A stretch of 64,000 nt of DNA from JABDLO01 sp035327565. GTDB lineage: Bacteria > Bacteroidota > Bacteroidia > Chitinophagales > Saprospiraceae. Of the stretch, positions 46,247 to 55,997 are shown piece after piece; the stretch's first letter is position 1; every line of letters begins with the position of its first letter. The notes below the pieces were generated by a model. It was given only the letters and a program-made list of their open reading frames with translations, ran no database searches and was not told where the DNA came from. The DNA is taken from assembly GCA_035327565.1 (NCBI GenBank), contig DAOLDB010000016.1, positions 8,530 through 72,529 of the forward strand. The letters run 5' to 3'. Position numbers and translations under genes: made by a program.

Positions 46247-48133
46247 ATGGGTAAAATTACATGGCTTTGTATACTTTTATGGTCTTGTTGCTTTATTAAT
46301 AAAGTAGCCGGACAAAGAATTCCTTTGGGAGAATCCCCTGAGTTTTTTAAAGATACTACCGAGTTTGATGGAGAAGTCTATATCCCTGATACAACCATTT
46401 TCGATTATTTCTTCCTGGATAATCCTGACAAAAAATTTGAGGCATTCGATACCACATTAGGTAATTTTTTCCAGATATACGATCCGTCAAGAAAGAGATG
46501 GAGAGATTATTTTAACTTAGGTAATTCCGGATCAGCAGCATTCCCTATCATTTATGAAAAACGGCTCCAAATGGGTACTGACTATGGGTACCACTCCTAT
46601 GATGTGTATAAGATGGATCCACATACTTTTCGTTTTTACGATGTTACAAGACCATTGATGGATTTTTACTTTACCCCAGTAGGTGGCAGACAAAATTTTA
46701 TCATTAAGTCAGACTTTGCCCGCCCGTTTTCTGATGGTATTCAGTTTTCCTTGAATTATGACCGCATTAATCAGGAAGGTTTTTACGCTTCACAGGATAT
46801 TAAACACACCAATTTTGGCCTGGGGATTTGGTATAGCGATCCGACAAACAAAAGAGATTTATATGTAACTTTTATTAATTCCGTACAGACTGAAGATCAT
46901 AATGGCGGAATTGTTGATCGCTCATCACTCTTTGAGCCGTTTGCAAGGCGCCGAATCGGAATTCCTACGGAAATCATGGATGCTTCTACCCGATTCCAGC
47001 ACCGCAACATTTATGCAAAATACATACACCGCTTTCAGGATACCCTTCAGCAAAATACAGGAGTGGAAATCGAAAGTCTGGTAGATATGGGTATTGGTTA
47101 TTATAAGTTTTCACACCCATCAGCAGCAGGCTATCCCAATTTTTATAATGATTTTCTGATAGAACCCAGAGGAATCAGGAATTTCCTTCAATATACACGG
47201 CTGAGGACTGCTCATAGGATTATCGGCATGCTCAAAAGCGGATTAGCAGGAAAAGTGGGGATAGATTTTACCCACCACAATCTGGATATGGAAGGAATAG
47301 AACCTGTACGAAACGATATATTTATTACGGGTCAGGCTACTTTGAGGGCTTTTAAAATATTGGATATCATGGTAGATGCCCAGGTAGGAGTGGGCTCCGC
47401 TACCGGGGATTTTAGTATCAATGGTCTGACTACAATTCAGGCTGCGAAGAATACAAGCCTGAATGCGCAAATGACTCTTTACAGAAATCGCCACCCATTG
47501 ACCGCCCAATACCTTTTTATCAACCGTATAAATGTATGGGAAAACGATCTGCCAAAACCATTTGGTACCCTCTTAAGAGGAAGCCTGCAATTACCGGTGT
47601 TAAATGCCATCTTTAGTGCTGAACAAACCATTGAAAACAACACGCTTTTCTATAATGAAGAAGCCATTCCAGAAATCAACAATGGTCTTTATACCGCTAC
47701 AGTATTTGATTTTTATTTTGATTTTTCAATATTCAATTTTCATTTCGAAAATTATCTGGTAGCTCAATATTTTTCTACTAATTTATATCATCTGCCTAAC
47801 TATTATACCAAACACCAATGGTATTGGCAATCTGATCTTTTTAAAAGGAATTTGCAATTGAGAATTGGAACTGAAGTAAGAATCATTGGTCCATACAACG
47901 GACTTGAATTCAATCCATTGATTTCAGAATTCTATGCCGGATCCAGAGGTTCCGATGGCTTTGTTCCTATGTTTGATGCCTTCGTTTCATTCAAAGTGCA
48001 AAAATTTCGCTTCTTTTTTCGATTCGAAAATCTCGGTGACATGCTCGATGAAAGAGTATATTATTTCATAGGAAATTATCCTCAATTTGACCAGAGAATG
48101 AGAGTAGGATTGAGCTGGCGCTTTTTTGATTGA
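46247..48133 (+). CDS. putative outer-membrane porin of the Bacteroidota 'putative porin' family
   Basis: A 628-residue exported beta-barrel candidate. A signal peptide (residues 1-23, ending KVAGQ) is followed by an acidic N-terminal region and many alternating hydrophobic strands rich in aromatic residues, ending in the terminal-strand pattern RMRVGLSWRFFD typical of outer-membrane barrels. I start at ATG 46247 (MGKITWLCIL) rather than the TTG at 46211. Substrate unknown. Confidence 0.8.
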   Translation: MGKITWLCILLWSCCFINKVAGQRIPLGESPEFFKDTTEFDGEVYIPDTTIFDYFFLDNPDKKFEAFDTTLGNFFQIYDPSRKRWRDYFNLGNSGSAAFPIIYEKRLQMGTDYGYHSYDVYKMDPHTFRFYDVTRPLMDFYFTPVGGRQNFIIKSDFARPFSDGIQFSLNYDRINQEGFYASQDIKHTNFGLGIWYSDPTNKRDLYVTFINSVQTEDHNGGIVDRSSLFEPFARRRIGIPTEIMDASTRFQHRNIYAKYIHRFQDTLQQNTGVEIESLVDMGIGYYKFSHPSAAGYPNFYNDFLIEPRGIRNFLQYTRLRTAHRIIGMLKSGLAGKVGIDFTHHNLDMEGIEPVRNDIFITGQATLRAFKILDIMVDAQVGVGSATGDFSINGLTTIQAAKNTSLNAQMTLYRNRHPLTAQYLFINRINVWENDLPKPFGTLLRGSLQLPVLNAIFSAEQTIENNTLFYNEEAIPEINNGLYTATVFDFYFDFSIFNFHFENYLVAQYFSTNLYHLPNYYTKHQWYWQSDLFKRNLQLRIGTEVRIIGPYNGLEFNPLISEFYAGSRGSDGFVPMFDAFVSFKVQKFRFFFRFENLGDMLDERVYYFIGNYPQFDQRMRVGLSWRFFD

Positions 48134-48150
48134 GAAAAAATGAACTCCAA

Positions 48151-48885
48151 TTATAACTCATAATTAGGCTTCAACTGGTTGTCAGCACCTTCAGAATAAA
48201 ATTCATTTATATGCTGAACCACCTCCTCAATATCATCCGTAAGCAACACCAGATCGAGATCTTTTTTGCTGATGTTGTTTTCTTCTTCATACATGACCTT
48301 GAAAATCCAATCTACCAATCCCTGCCAATAGGATTTGCCGAATAAGATCATTGGTACTCTGGTAATTTTTTTAGTCTGAATCAGTGTCAATACTTCAAAA
48401 AGTTCATCTAATGTGCCAAAGCCCCCCGGCATAACGATAAATGCCTGAGCATATTTAACAAACATTACTTTTCGTACGAAAAAATACCTGTGCTCCAGGT
48501 TCTTATCCGGATCAATATAAGCATTGTGTGATTGCTCAAAAGGCAGGTCAATATTCAATCCCACAGAAAGCCCCCCCGAAAGATAAGCACCTTTATTACC
48601 AGCTTCCATAATTCCGGGACCCCCTCCCGTGATAATCCCATAACCTTCCTCGGATAAGCGTTTAGCTATTTCGACTGCTTTTTTATAGTATTCATGATCA
48701 GGTTTGGTACGTGCAGAACCAAAAATAGATACGCATGGATCCAGGCTATTCAGTTTTTCAAATCCATCCACCATTTCGGCTATGACCTTGAACATAGTCC
48801 AGGAATTCTCTCCTTTTATTTTACTCCATTGCTTTCCTGCCTTAGCATTCGCCCTTTGGGCACCAGGTACTATTTGATCGCTCAT
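48151..48885 (-). CDS. LOG-family (TIGR00730-type) nucleotide phosphoribohydrolase-like protein
   Basis: A 244-residue Rossmann-fold protein once labelled lysine decarboxylase. The signatures are CVSIFGSARTKPDHEYY, GYGIITGGGPGIMEAGNKGA and FIVMPGGFGTLDELFEVL, the PGGxGTxxE motif of the LOG family that cleaves nucleoside 5'-monophosphates (cytokinin riboside activation in some organisms). Cytosolic. It converges on the porin gene; 17 bases separate the stops. Confidence 0.9.
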   Translation of the reverse strand: MSDQIVPGAQRANAKAGKQWSKIKGENSWTMFKVIAEMVDGFEKLNSLDPCVSIFGSARTKPDHEYYKKAVEIAKRLSEEGYGIITGGGPGIMEAGNKGAYLSGGLSVGLNIDLPFEQSHNAYIDPDKNLEHRYFFVRKVMFVKYAQAFIVMPGGFGTLDELFEVLTLIQTKKITRVPMILFGKSYWQGLVDWIFKVMYEEENNISKKDLDLVLLTDDIEEVVQHINEFYSEGADNQLKPNYEL

Positions 48886-48923
48886 ATGTTTCTATTACAA
48901 TTACCTAAATAATTAAATATGAC

Positions 48924-48962
48924 AAAAAATCCCGCCTTGAAATTTTTAACAAGGCAGGATTC
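48924..48962 (-). terminator. rho-independent terminator of the sigma-54 response regulator
   Basis: On the minus strand AATCCTGCCTTG pairs with CAAGGCGGGATT (one U-G) around a 10-base loop, followed by a T-run. It ends transcription just before the LOG gene. Confidence 0.8.
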
Positions 48963-48993
48963 TAACCTTCGAGGTATTCATTTGGTTTTACAA

Positions 48994-50268
48994 TTATACA
49001 AAAGCTCCTTTATATTTTTCAAATTCTTTACTTATAAACGATTGGAGGCTTTGTAAGTCTTCAAATTGATCAAATATTTCTTTAAGCCTTGATCTGTTGG
49101 CGCTGTTAGGCATGACATACTGATGTACATCGCTCTCTGTTATCACAGTGCCGCTCAAAATGATCAATCTTTCTATTACGTTTCTCAATTCCCTGATGTT
49201 CCCTGACCAATTGATGTGTTGCAATGCCTGAATGGCTCTTTCTTCAATCTTTTTTACAGCTACACCATACTCATTACAAATGCTTTCAATAAAGTGCTGG
49301 GCGAGCATCGGAATATCCTCTTTTCTTTGATTTAGTGAAGGTACTTCAATGATAATAACCGCCAACCGGTGATATAAGTCTTCTCTGAACTTTCCTTTTG
49401 AAATTTCACTCCTCAGGTCTTTATTCGTGGCCGCAACCACTCTTACGTTGACAGAAATGGATTTATCTCCCCCTACCCTGGTAATTCTGTTTTCCTGAAG
49501 CGCCCGCAAAACCTTGGCCTGGGCAGAAAGGCTCATATCGCCAATCTCATCCAGAAACAGAGTACCTCCATCGGCCAATTCAAACTTTCCTACTCTGTTT
49601 TTATGCGCTGAAGTAAATGCACCTTTCTCATGTCCAAATAACTCGCTTTCTATTAACTCTGATGGGATGGCTGCACAGTTTACCTCAACTATGGGTCCAT
49701 CCTTGCGATTACTCTTCGAATGTAGCCAGCGAGCAACCAATTCCTTCCCCGTACCATTTTCACCGGTGATCAAAACTCTTGCTTCAGTAGGAGCTACACG
49801 TTCAATGGTATCTTTGATCACAACCATTGGATCAGATTCTCCTATCATTTCCTGAACCTTGCTGCGGCTCACTCTTCTTTGGAGCTGATTTTTTTCGGTA
49901 ATCAGGCTGCTTTTATCCATAGCATTCCGGATGGTGATCAACAGCCGGTTCAAATCCGGGGGCTTCTGTATAAAGTCAAATGCACCCTTCTTTACTGCTT
50001 CAACAGCGGTATCGATATTCCCATGACCGGAAATCATTACTACCGGAGTGTCTGGACGAAGCATCTGTATTCTGTCAATGGCTTCCATACCATCCATTTT
50101 AGGCATCTTTATATCCAGGATGATCACATCGTACTCTGTCTGTTTGATTTTTACTACCGCATCCAGTCCATCCGGTGACTCTTCAACTTCATACTTTTCA
50201 AATTCCAGGATGTCTCTGAGCGTTCTCCTGATTCCTTTGTCGTCATCTACAATTAATACCTTAGCCAT
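48994..50268 (-). CDS. sigma-54-interacting response regulator lacking a DNA-binding domain
   Basis: A 424-residue NtrC/NtrX-type protein. Receiver domain 1-120 with phospho-acceptor Asp52 (LDIKMPKMDG); AAA+ domain about 140-375 with Walker A GENGTGKE, Walker B GTLFLDEIGD, and the sigma-54 contact loop written GAFTSA (216-221) instead of GAFTGA. After the AAA+ lid (NWSGNIRELRNVIERL) only about 50 residues remain and no Fis-type helix-turn-helix is present. No histidine kinase gene is adjacent. Confidence 0.9.
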   Translation of the reverse strand: MAKVLIVDDDKGIRRTLRDILEFEKYEVEESPDGLDAVVKIKQTEYDVIILDIKMPKMDGMEAIDRIQMLRPDTPVVMISGHGNIDTAVEAVKKGAFDFIQKPPDLNRLLITIRNAMDKSSLITEKNQLQRRVSRSKVQEMIGESDPMVVIKDTIERVAPTEARVLITGENGTGKELVARWLHSKSNRKDGPIVEVNCAAIPSELIESELFGHEKGAFTSAHKNRVGKFELADGGTLFLDEIGDMSLSAQAKVLRALQENRITRVGGDKSISVNVRVVAATNKDLRSEISKGKFREDLYHRLAVIIIEVPSLNQRKEDIPMLAQHFIESICNEYGVAVKKIEERAIQALQHINWSGNIRELRNVIERLIILSGTVITESDVHQYVMPNSANRSRLKEIFDQFEDLQSLQSFISKEFEKYKGAFV

Positions 50269-50374
50269 TTACTTATCTTATTGGTTCAAAACAAAATTAA
50301 CATATTAAAATAAATTTGAATGTATAAATGAAAATAATTTATTCAACTATTGAAAAAACAATGTTGAATTCTTT

Positions 50375-51559
50375 CTATAGACACTTTAAAGCCAGATATG
50401 CCATCAACCCTGATCCCACTTCCAAAGCATCTTCATCTATATCAAAAGTGGACGTATGGACGGGAGAAGTAATATTTTTTGACCGGTTGCCGGTACCAAG
50501 GCGGTAAAAACAGGCAGGGAGTTCAAGGGAATAAAATGCAAAATCTTCTGCAGTCATCCGTACCGGCAATTCCTCCACATTTTGTTCACCCAAATATTCA
50601 ATCATGATGGATTGTACCTTTTGTGACAATTTCAGATCATTATACAATGTGGGATAACCGACCCTAATATTGATTTCTGCCGATGTACCCATACTTTTAG
50701 CTATACAGTTCACCCTTTCTTTGATCAAACTATGCGCCCGTCTTCTCCAGTTTTCATCCATTGTCCTGAAAGTACCTTCGAGACATACTTCATCAGGAAT
50801 AATATTGGTAGCCCCGCCTTTCGAATATATTTTTCCAAAGGTGAGCACTGTTGGGATGGTGGGATCACTGTTCCGGCTTACGATGCTCTGTAATGCTTCA
50901 ATGATACCGGCAGTTACTACGACCGGATCAAGACATAGGTGTGGGAGACCACCATGTCCCCCTTTCCCCTTGACGGTAATATAAATTTCGTCTGCTGAAG
51001 CCATGTAATTACCGTAGCGAATACCTACCTTCCCTACCTCAAGCGAAGGATGTACATGTTGAGCAATCATCAGGTTTGGAGTGGGATTCTTGAGCACTCC
51101 TTCTTTGATCATCATGCTGGCTCCACCGGGCAGCTTCTCTTCTCCTGGTTGGAATATGGCTTTTACCTTACCGCTCCATTGATCTTTGATTGAATGCAGA
51201 ATAAGCAAAGCTCCAATCAGGCAGGTAGTATGGACATCATGACCACAAGCATGCATTACTCCCGGATGGATGGATTTATAATCCACAGAGTTTTCCTCCT
51301 GGATGGGAAGAGCATCCATATCGGCTCTCAGGGCAATCACATTCCCATCTCCGGTCTTTCCTCCTTCCAGTTGAACCACAATACCATGCCCTGCCCATCC
51401 ACCACTCCACGGAATCTTCGCTTCATCAAGAATCTTTTTGATAAATGCCGAGGTTTCCGATTCCTGAAATGACAACTCAGGGTGAGCATGCAGGTGTCTT
51501 CTGATGCGAATCAACTTATCCTTAATCTTTAAAGAAAGCTCTTTAACAATATCCTTCAT
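50375..51559 (-). CDS. M20-family amidohydrolase (N-acyl amino acid/peptide deacylase)
   Basis: A 394-residue metal-dependent amidohydrolase of the IAA-amino-acid/hippurate hydrolase group. Motifs: RRHLHAHPELSFQE, RADMDALPIQEE, MHACGHDVHTT with the metal-binding Cys/His, FQPGEEKLPGGASMM and RMTAEDFAFY. No signal peptide is visible, so it is cytosolic. The substrate (an N-acyl or N-acetyl amino acid) is not determined by sequence. Confidence 0.9.
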   Translation of the reverse strand: MKDIVKELSLKIKDKLIRIRRHLHAHPELSFQESETSAFIKKILDEAKIPWSGGWAGHGIVVQLEGGKTGDGNVIALRADMDALPIQEENSVDYKSIHPGVMHACGHDVHTTCLIGALLILHSIKDQWSGKVKAIFQPGEEKLPGGASMMIKEGVLKNPTPNLMIAQHVHPSLEVGKVGIRYGNYMASADEIYITVKGKGGHGGLPHLCLDPVVVTAGIIEALQSIVSRNSDPTIPTVLTFGKIYSKGGATNIIPDEVCLEGTFRTMDENWRRRAHSLIKERVNCIAKSMGTSAEINIRVGYPTLYNDLKLSQKVQSIMIEYLGEQNVEELPVRMTAEDFAFYSLELPACFYRLGTGNRSKNITSPVHTSTFDIDEDALEVGSGLMAYLALKCL

Positions 51560-51637
51560 GTTCGTACTCTTGCAAGGGCCGTTTCCTACAGATCATTTAA
51601 AGTAAATAAAGTCAAAATTAACCTTATAATAAAATGA

Positions 51638-53584
51638 TCATTGGCGGTCCTTTGGTAAAAATAAGTAATTAAAAAGTATCTCCAAATCAGTAAATACTGA
51701 ATAATTTTTAGCATACATGTGATTCATCCATTGTTTTTTATCGTCCTTCAACCCAAAAGCCGGATAGTCCAATGGCAATATACCAGGCTTTAATTTCGGC
51801 AATGTCCTCATTTCACTATCATGACCAGCATAGCCTACCCAGGAATATTTACCTGAAAGTACTTCCCGCGCCTGTTGAAGAATGTATTTTCTTTTCAATA
51901 TGAATACAGGAGTCAAAACAATGAGTAACAATGAATATAGAATGTCCAGACATCTTTTGAGAATGATGGATGATTTTCTGACTATTTTAAACTCAATATG
52001 GCTGGTATACCACTCCCCTGGTACAGAAGGATCATGACTGCCAATCAAAACAGAAGGACTGTTATTGAAAATTTTGAACTTCATTTCATTACCTGCAAAA
52101 ACCATCCATTCCAATAACTTCTCCATTCCTGTTTCTTCAATGTCAACAATGATTTCATCCAATTTGTACATTTGAACCAGGTCTTTCAATTGATTTACAT
52201 GCCCAAGATCTTCAGCCATCATTTCCTGGTCATCATAACGTATCCGACCCAGAATTTCAATTTTCCGAGGTAAGGCTAAAGCCACCTGACGAATACCAAA
52301 ATAATTTTCTTTCCCGGATATAATAGCTATTCGTACTGCACTATATCCCCCACCGGTCAACCATGAAAATTTTGAGAATCGACTCATTAATCTCTGAAAC
52401 ATAAACATGGAGAATACAGCAACGAAAAACAAGATTAAAATTGCCCTGCTGAATCTCATGTATTCAGGTAACACACTATATACCGTTAAAGTGATAATCA
52501 GACCCAGGAGGATCCCTGACATGCTGTTTCTAATACTTGATTGCTTTTTATAATGGCCGGATATAACAAAAGAAGATACCATAATGACAGCAACCACTCC
52601 CAGTAAATAATTGAGGGCTTCATGCTTGTAATAGTTGAGATCACCAAAGCGAAGCCATGCCCATCCAGGTCGTATGATTTGCAACAGGATATAAAAAATA
52701 AGTAAATCTCTTAAAACTCTGAAATATTGACTGATCATTCGTCTGAAATAAGCAACGAATGCAGCTATCAATATAGATACCGATAAAAAAAATGTCGTTA
52801 ACGGATTGAAATGTTTCCTGGCATATATAGCCATAGCATTATAAAAATTACTATAGTAGGCCAGATCTTTCTTACGGATACTTTCCCCTTTAAAATGGAT
52901 AATAGAGGTTTGAGGAAAATATATATTGGAATATCCGGCATCGAGAATCCTCTTACTGAGATCTATGTCCTCACCGAACATAAAAAAGCCTTCATCAAAG
53001 CCCCCCGTTTTATCAAGCACTTCTTTTTTCAACAGGAAAAATGCTCCACTCACTACATCGATCTGCTGAATTTGATCTTCGTCTAAATAGGTCAGGTTAT
53101 ATCCTGAAAAAAATTTAGAACGTGAAAACCAATAAGAAAGTCCGGAGAGTTTGCAAAAAGAGTTCCAAATACCTGGAAGAGCTCTTTTGGACTCAGGCAG
53201 ATATTTGCCACGACCATCTACCATTTTGACCCCTACTGCTCCGATATTGAGACTTTGATTTTTTTGTATATAATCAAGAACTGATTGGATGGTGAACTCC
53301 CCTAATATAGTATCCGGATTTAAAAAAAGAATATACTTTCCTGAAGCAACTGCAAGGCCTTGATTATTTGCTCTTGAAAATCCTACGTTTTTTGAATTGA
53401 CATGCAGCCGGATGGATTGACTGAATTTTTCTTTCAGCAATTCAGCGCTTCCATCGGTGGAACAATTATCAATAACAATAACTTCAAATCGGTAAGGGAA
53501 GGAATTGGATTGGAAAATCGCTTGGATGCACTGTGTGAGAAAGTGTTTTACATTATAACTGACGATGATGATGCTGAGGTCCAA
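51638..53584 (-). CDS. GT2 glycosyltransferase fused to a degenerate sugar-phosphate transferase
   Basis: A 648-residue fusion. Residues 1-260 are a family 2 glycosyltransferase of the WbbL/rhamnosyltransferase type (LSIIIVSYNVKHFL; VIDNCSTDGS; LFLNPDTIL; GGFDEGFFMFGEDIDLS). About 260-400 form several membrane helices. Residues 415-540 resemble the nucleotide-binding domain of polyprenyl sugar transferases, and 555-648 keep only flanking parts of the catalytic domain (GKYSWVGYAGHDSEM; LKPGILPLDYPAFG), without the KFRSM and DEIPQ segments. It starts 6 bases after recR. Confidence 0.8.
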   Translation of the reverse strand: MDLSIIIVSYNVKHFLTQCIQAIFQSNSFPYRFEVIVIDNCSTDGSAELLKEKFSQSIRLHVNSKNVGFSRANNQGLAVASGKYILFLNPDTILGEFTIQSVLDYIQKNQSLNIGAVGVKMVDGRGKYLPESKRALPGIWNSFCKLSGLSYWFSRSKFFSGYNLTYLDEDQIQQIDVVSGAFFLLKKEVLDKTGGFDEGFFMFGEDIDLSKRILDAGYSNIYFPQTSIIHFKGESIRKKDLAYYSNFYNAMAIYARKHFNPLTTFFLSVSILIAAFVAYFRRMISQYFRVLRDLLIFYILLQIIRPGWAWLRFGDLNYYKHEALNYLLGVVAVIMVSSFVISGHYKKQSSIRNSMSGILLGLIITLTVYSVLPEYMRFSRAILILFFVAVFSMFMFQRLMSRFSKFSWLTGGGYSAVRIAIISGKENYFGIRQVALALPRKIEILGRIRYDDQEMMAEDLGHVNQLKDLVQMYKLDEIIVDIEETGMEKLLEWMVFAGNEMKFKIFNNSPSVLIGSHDPSVPGEWYTSHIEFKIVRKSSIILKRCLDILYSLLLIVLTPVFILKRKYILQQAREVLSGKYSWVGYAGHDSEMRTLPKLKPGILPLDYPAFGLKDDKKQWMNHMYAKNYSVFTDLEILFNYLFLPKDRQ

Positions 53585-53590
53585 AGTGGA

Positions 53591-54202
53591 TTAATTAGGA
53601 ATTTCAACTGGAGTTCTTGCCAGGATAGAACGTCCTAAGGTAAGTTCATCAGTGTATTCCAGGTCACCGCCAAAAGCAACTCCTCTTGCTATGGTACTAA
53701 TTTTCACATGCATGCCAGACAATTGACGAGTTATATAATAAATGGTGGTATCCCCTTCAATGGTGGGACTAATGGCCATGATCAATTCATCGACGCTTTC
53801 ATTTCTGACCCTTTCCACCAACGAACGGATATGAACATCCTCCGGTCCAATTCCTTCCATTGGAGAAATGACTCCCCCCAACACGTGATATACTCCGTTG
53901 AATTGTCCCGTCTCTTCGATTGCCATCACATCTCTGATGGTTTCCACTACACAGATGATCGAATGATTTCGTGAATGGGAAGAACAAATATTGCACAATT
54001 CATCATCTGAAATACTGTGACATCTTCTGCAAAACTGAATCTTATGTGCCAGTTCAGAAAGGGCGTTACTAATGCGAAGGGCTTTGCCCCGGTCTTCTCT
54101 GACCAAATGAAGCGCCAGGCGCAATGCAGATTTCTTGCCGATACTGGGGAGTGTGGCAAATGCAGCAACCAAATCTTCCAAAACTTTTGATGTAAAATGC
54201 AT
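53591..54202 (-). CDS. recR: recombination mediator RecR
   Basis: A 203-residue protein that helps load RecA in the RecF pathway. Helix-hairpin-helix LPSIGKKSALRLALHL, a four-cysteine zinc finger (CRRCHSISDDELCNIC), and a Toprim domain from SIICVVETIRDVMAIEETG through VHIRSLVERVRN to GDTTIYYITRQL. Normal length. CAAAACTA at 54223-54230 could be its -7 box on the minus strand. Confidence 0.95.
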   Translation of the reverse strand: MHFTSKVLEDLVAAFATLPSIGKKSALRLALHLVREDRGKALRISNALSELAHKIQFCRRCHSISDDELCNICSSHSRNHSIICVVETIRDVMAIEETGQFNGVYHVLGGVISPMEGIGPEDVHIRSLVERVRNESVDELIMAISPTIEGDTTIYYITRQLSGMHVKISTIARGVAFGGDLEYTDELTLGRSILARTPVEIPN

Positions 54203-54436
54203 GAACGTCAGGATATATCATGCAAAACTATACAATAGGGTGCTCATTTTAGCAAAATTGACCTTCACTTTTATAAAAAAGTATTCATATGAAATCCTGG
54301 AAGCACCGTGTCCCTTTAGCACTAATAAATCCATTTACAGGCAATTCATTGAAATATTTGCCACAGGTGAATGGAAATTGATGTTTCTATCTGCTCTGGA
54401 AGATACAATCAAATTAAGGTCAAAATCTTACAAAAT

Positions 54437-54907
54437 CTATTGATCTTGTTGTTTCAGGTAGAAAAAGTAACCCAAAAAGCTTGCCCCAATACATAATGCC
54501 ATTATAGCCAGTGAATGAATATGGACTGGCAAGGTATAATATGTTACTATTAAGCCGAAGGCCATTCCACACAATAATATGGCATACTTCATGGCTTCAT
54601 CACTCTTATTTTTAATACTTTTTTCAAGGATAGCCGTGGATATTTTTTCGGAGACACCTCTGTCAATTATTTTATTCTTTAACCGGTGATCCAAAATAAA
54701 TTTCACCAGAGTAATGGTCATAAACACAAGTAAACCGCCCAAAATTACTGCGGCAAAGGTTTCCACATATAGGTAATTGGGGTTGGGTTCTATTGCATCC
54801 TGAATTGCATGGGACTGAGGTATATCTGGGTTTCCATTTTTACTACCCTGGGCAATAAGAAAATTGCCGGCCCATATTCCTATTGTACTTAAAATTGCTT
54901 TTTTCAT
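54437..54907 (-). CDS. small membrane protein downstream of the sigma/anti-sigma genes
   Basis: A 156-residue protein. An N-terminal signal-like segment (1-19, ending FLIAQ) is followed by a hydrophilic stretch and three hydrophobic segments (about 50-70, 108-124, 131-150). No family recognised. It lies 60 bases after the anti-sigma gene in the same direction, so it may belong to that operon. Confidence 0.65.
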   Translation of the reverse strand: MKKAILSTIGIWAGNFLIAQGSKNGNPDIPQSHAIQDAIEPNPNYLYVETFAAVILGGLLVFMTITLVKFILDHRLKNKIIDRGVSEKISTAILEKSIKNKSDEAMKYAILLCGMAFGLIVTYYTLPVHIHSLAIMALCIGASFLGYFFYLKQQDQ

Positions 54908-54967
54908 ATTTATAACTTTTCTAATGGTACTTGATCAGACCGGTTTTATGTATTCCGGTTGCAAAAA

Positions 54968-55411
54968 TTATTGCAATATCAACTTTTCTTTTTCTTTATA
55001 GTCTCTGAGAATGTCAGCCAATAAAAACAAAAACACACTAAACGCAGATACAAAGAGAAACACATTTCCAATGATTGTCATGGACTGAAGTATATGAACG
55101 ATATGACTGATGTAAGAAAAGAAAAAAACCAATACCCCTAGGATCAAAAATCCGATTATTCCTAAGAAAGCATAATTGCTTAAATATCTCCTTTGTTTTT
55201 CCGTTTCCTCTATTTTATACATTACTAAAGATGCAGCATCAAAAGAAAAAACTTCAGGTTCGATAGTGTTGAGTTGCATCATTAAAATCTGGTACGATTC
55301 GAGCTTCAATCTGCAATCAAAGCATGATGAAATGTGAAGACTCACTTCCTTGTCTGCTATTTCATCCAAAATATAGGCTTGAATGATGTCATCACTCAAA
55401 TGCTCATTGTT
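54968..55411 (-). CDS. putative anti-sigma factor
   Basis: A 147-residue protein with a cytosolic zinc-finger-like N-terminus (HISSCFDCRL, the HxxxCxxC pattern of zinc-binding anti-sigma domains) and two transmembrane helices (about 80-105 and 115-137). It overlaps the sigma factor gene by 8 bases, the usual arrangement of a sigma/anti-sigma pair. I use ATG 55411 (MNNEHLSDDI) rather than the upstream 55441 start, which lies deep in the sigma gene. Confidence 0.8.
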   Translation of the reverse strand, partial: NNEHLSDDIIQAYILDEIADKEVSLHISSCFDCRLKLESYQILMMQLNTIEPEVFSFDAASLVMYKIEETEKQRRYLSNYAFLGIIGFLILGVLVFFFSYISHIVHILQSMTIIGNVFLFVSAFSVFLFLLADILRDYKEKEKLILQ

Positions 55412-55997
55412 CATATGGATTCTTTTTGTAGTTCTTTTCAATATTACATTTTAATATTTTCCTTGCCCTGTACAAATAACTTTTTATTGTGCCTTCGGGC
55501 AATTGGGTAATTTCAGCAATTTCCTTATTGGGTAATTCTTCAATATGGTACAGGGAAATCAATGTTTTATATAAAGGTGGAAGCTTGCTTAGTTCGTGAT
55601 ATACCATGAGTGCGGTTTCTTTCCGTGACATTTCGTCTTCCACATTCTCACCCAAGGTGATGATTGTTTCAGCTTCTTTGTCAAAATTCAACCACCGGAT
55701 TCTATTTTTATTGAGATAATTGATAGTTGTATTATACGCAATGGTAGCAACCCAGGTGGATAATTTGGATTGAAATTTAAATGACGATAAATTCTGGTAG
55801 GTTCTTATGTATATATCCTGAACCAGGTCTTTCTGGTCTTCTTCGTTTACAGCCATTCTCCTGATAATTTGCGTCACCAGCCTTTCTGTATTTTTTATAA
55901 TGACAGCAAAATCCTGAGTGTTTCCACTCAACACTGCTCCAACCAATTGTTTATCAGAAAGCGGGTTACTTTCGTTTTGCATATATTCATTAGACAA
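55404..55997 (-). CDS. ECF-type RNA polymerase sigma factor
   Basis: A 197-residue sigma-70 family factor of the ECF class. Region 2 lies around DLVQDIYIRTYQNLSSFKF and TWVATIAYNTTINYL, region 4 around LPPLYKTLISLYHIEELPNK and LPEGTIKSYLYRARKILK. Followed by its putative anti-sigma factor with an 8-base overlap, which implies membrane-linked control. The signal and regulon are unknown. Confidence 0.92.
   Translation of the reverse strand: MSNEYMQNESNPLSDKQLVGAVLSGNTQDFAVIIKNTERLVTQIIRRMAVNEEDQKDLVQDIYIRTYQNLSSFKFQSKLSTWVATIAYNTTINYLNKNRIRWLNFDKEAETIITLGENVEDEMSRKETALMVYHELSKLPPLYKTLISLYHIEELPNKEIAEITQLPEGTIKSYLYRARKILKCNIEKNYKKNPYEQ

Noticed and set aside
54135..54443. Open frame of 102 codons on the plus strand downstream of, and opposite to, recR
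   Set aside because: Its first part is antisense to the recR start and the rest shows no family, signal or conserved pattern; likely chance.
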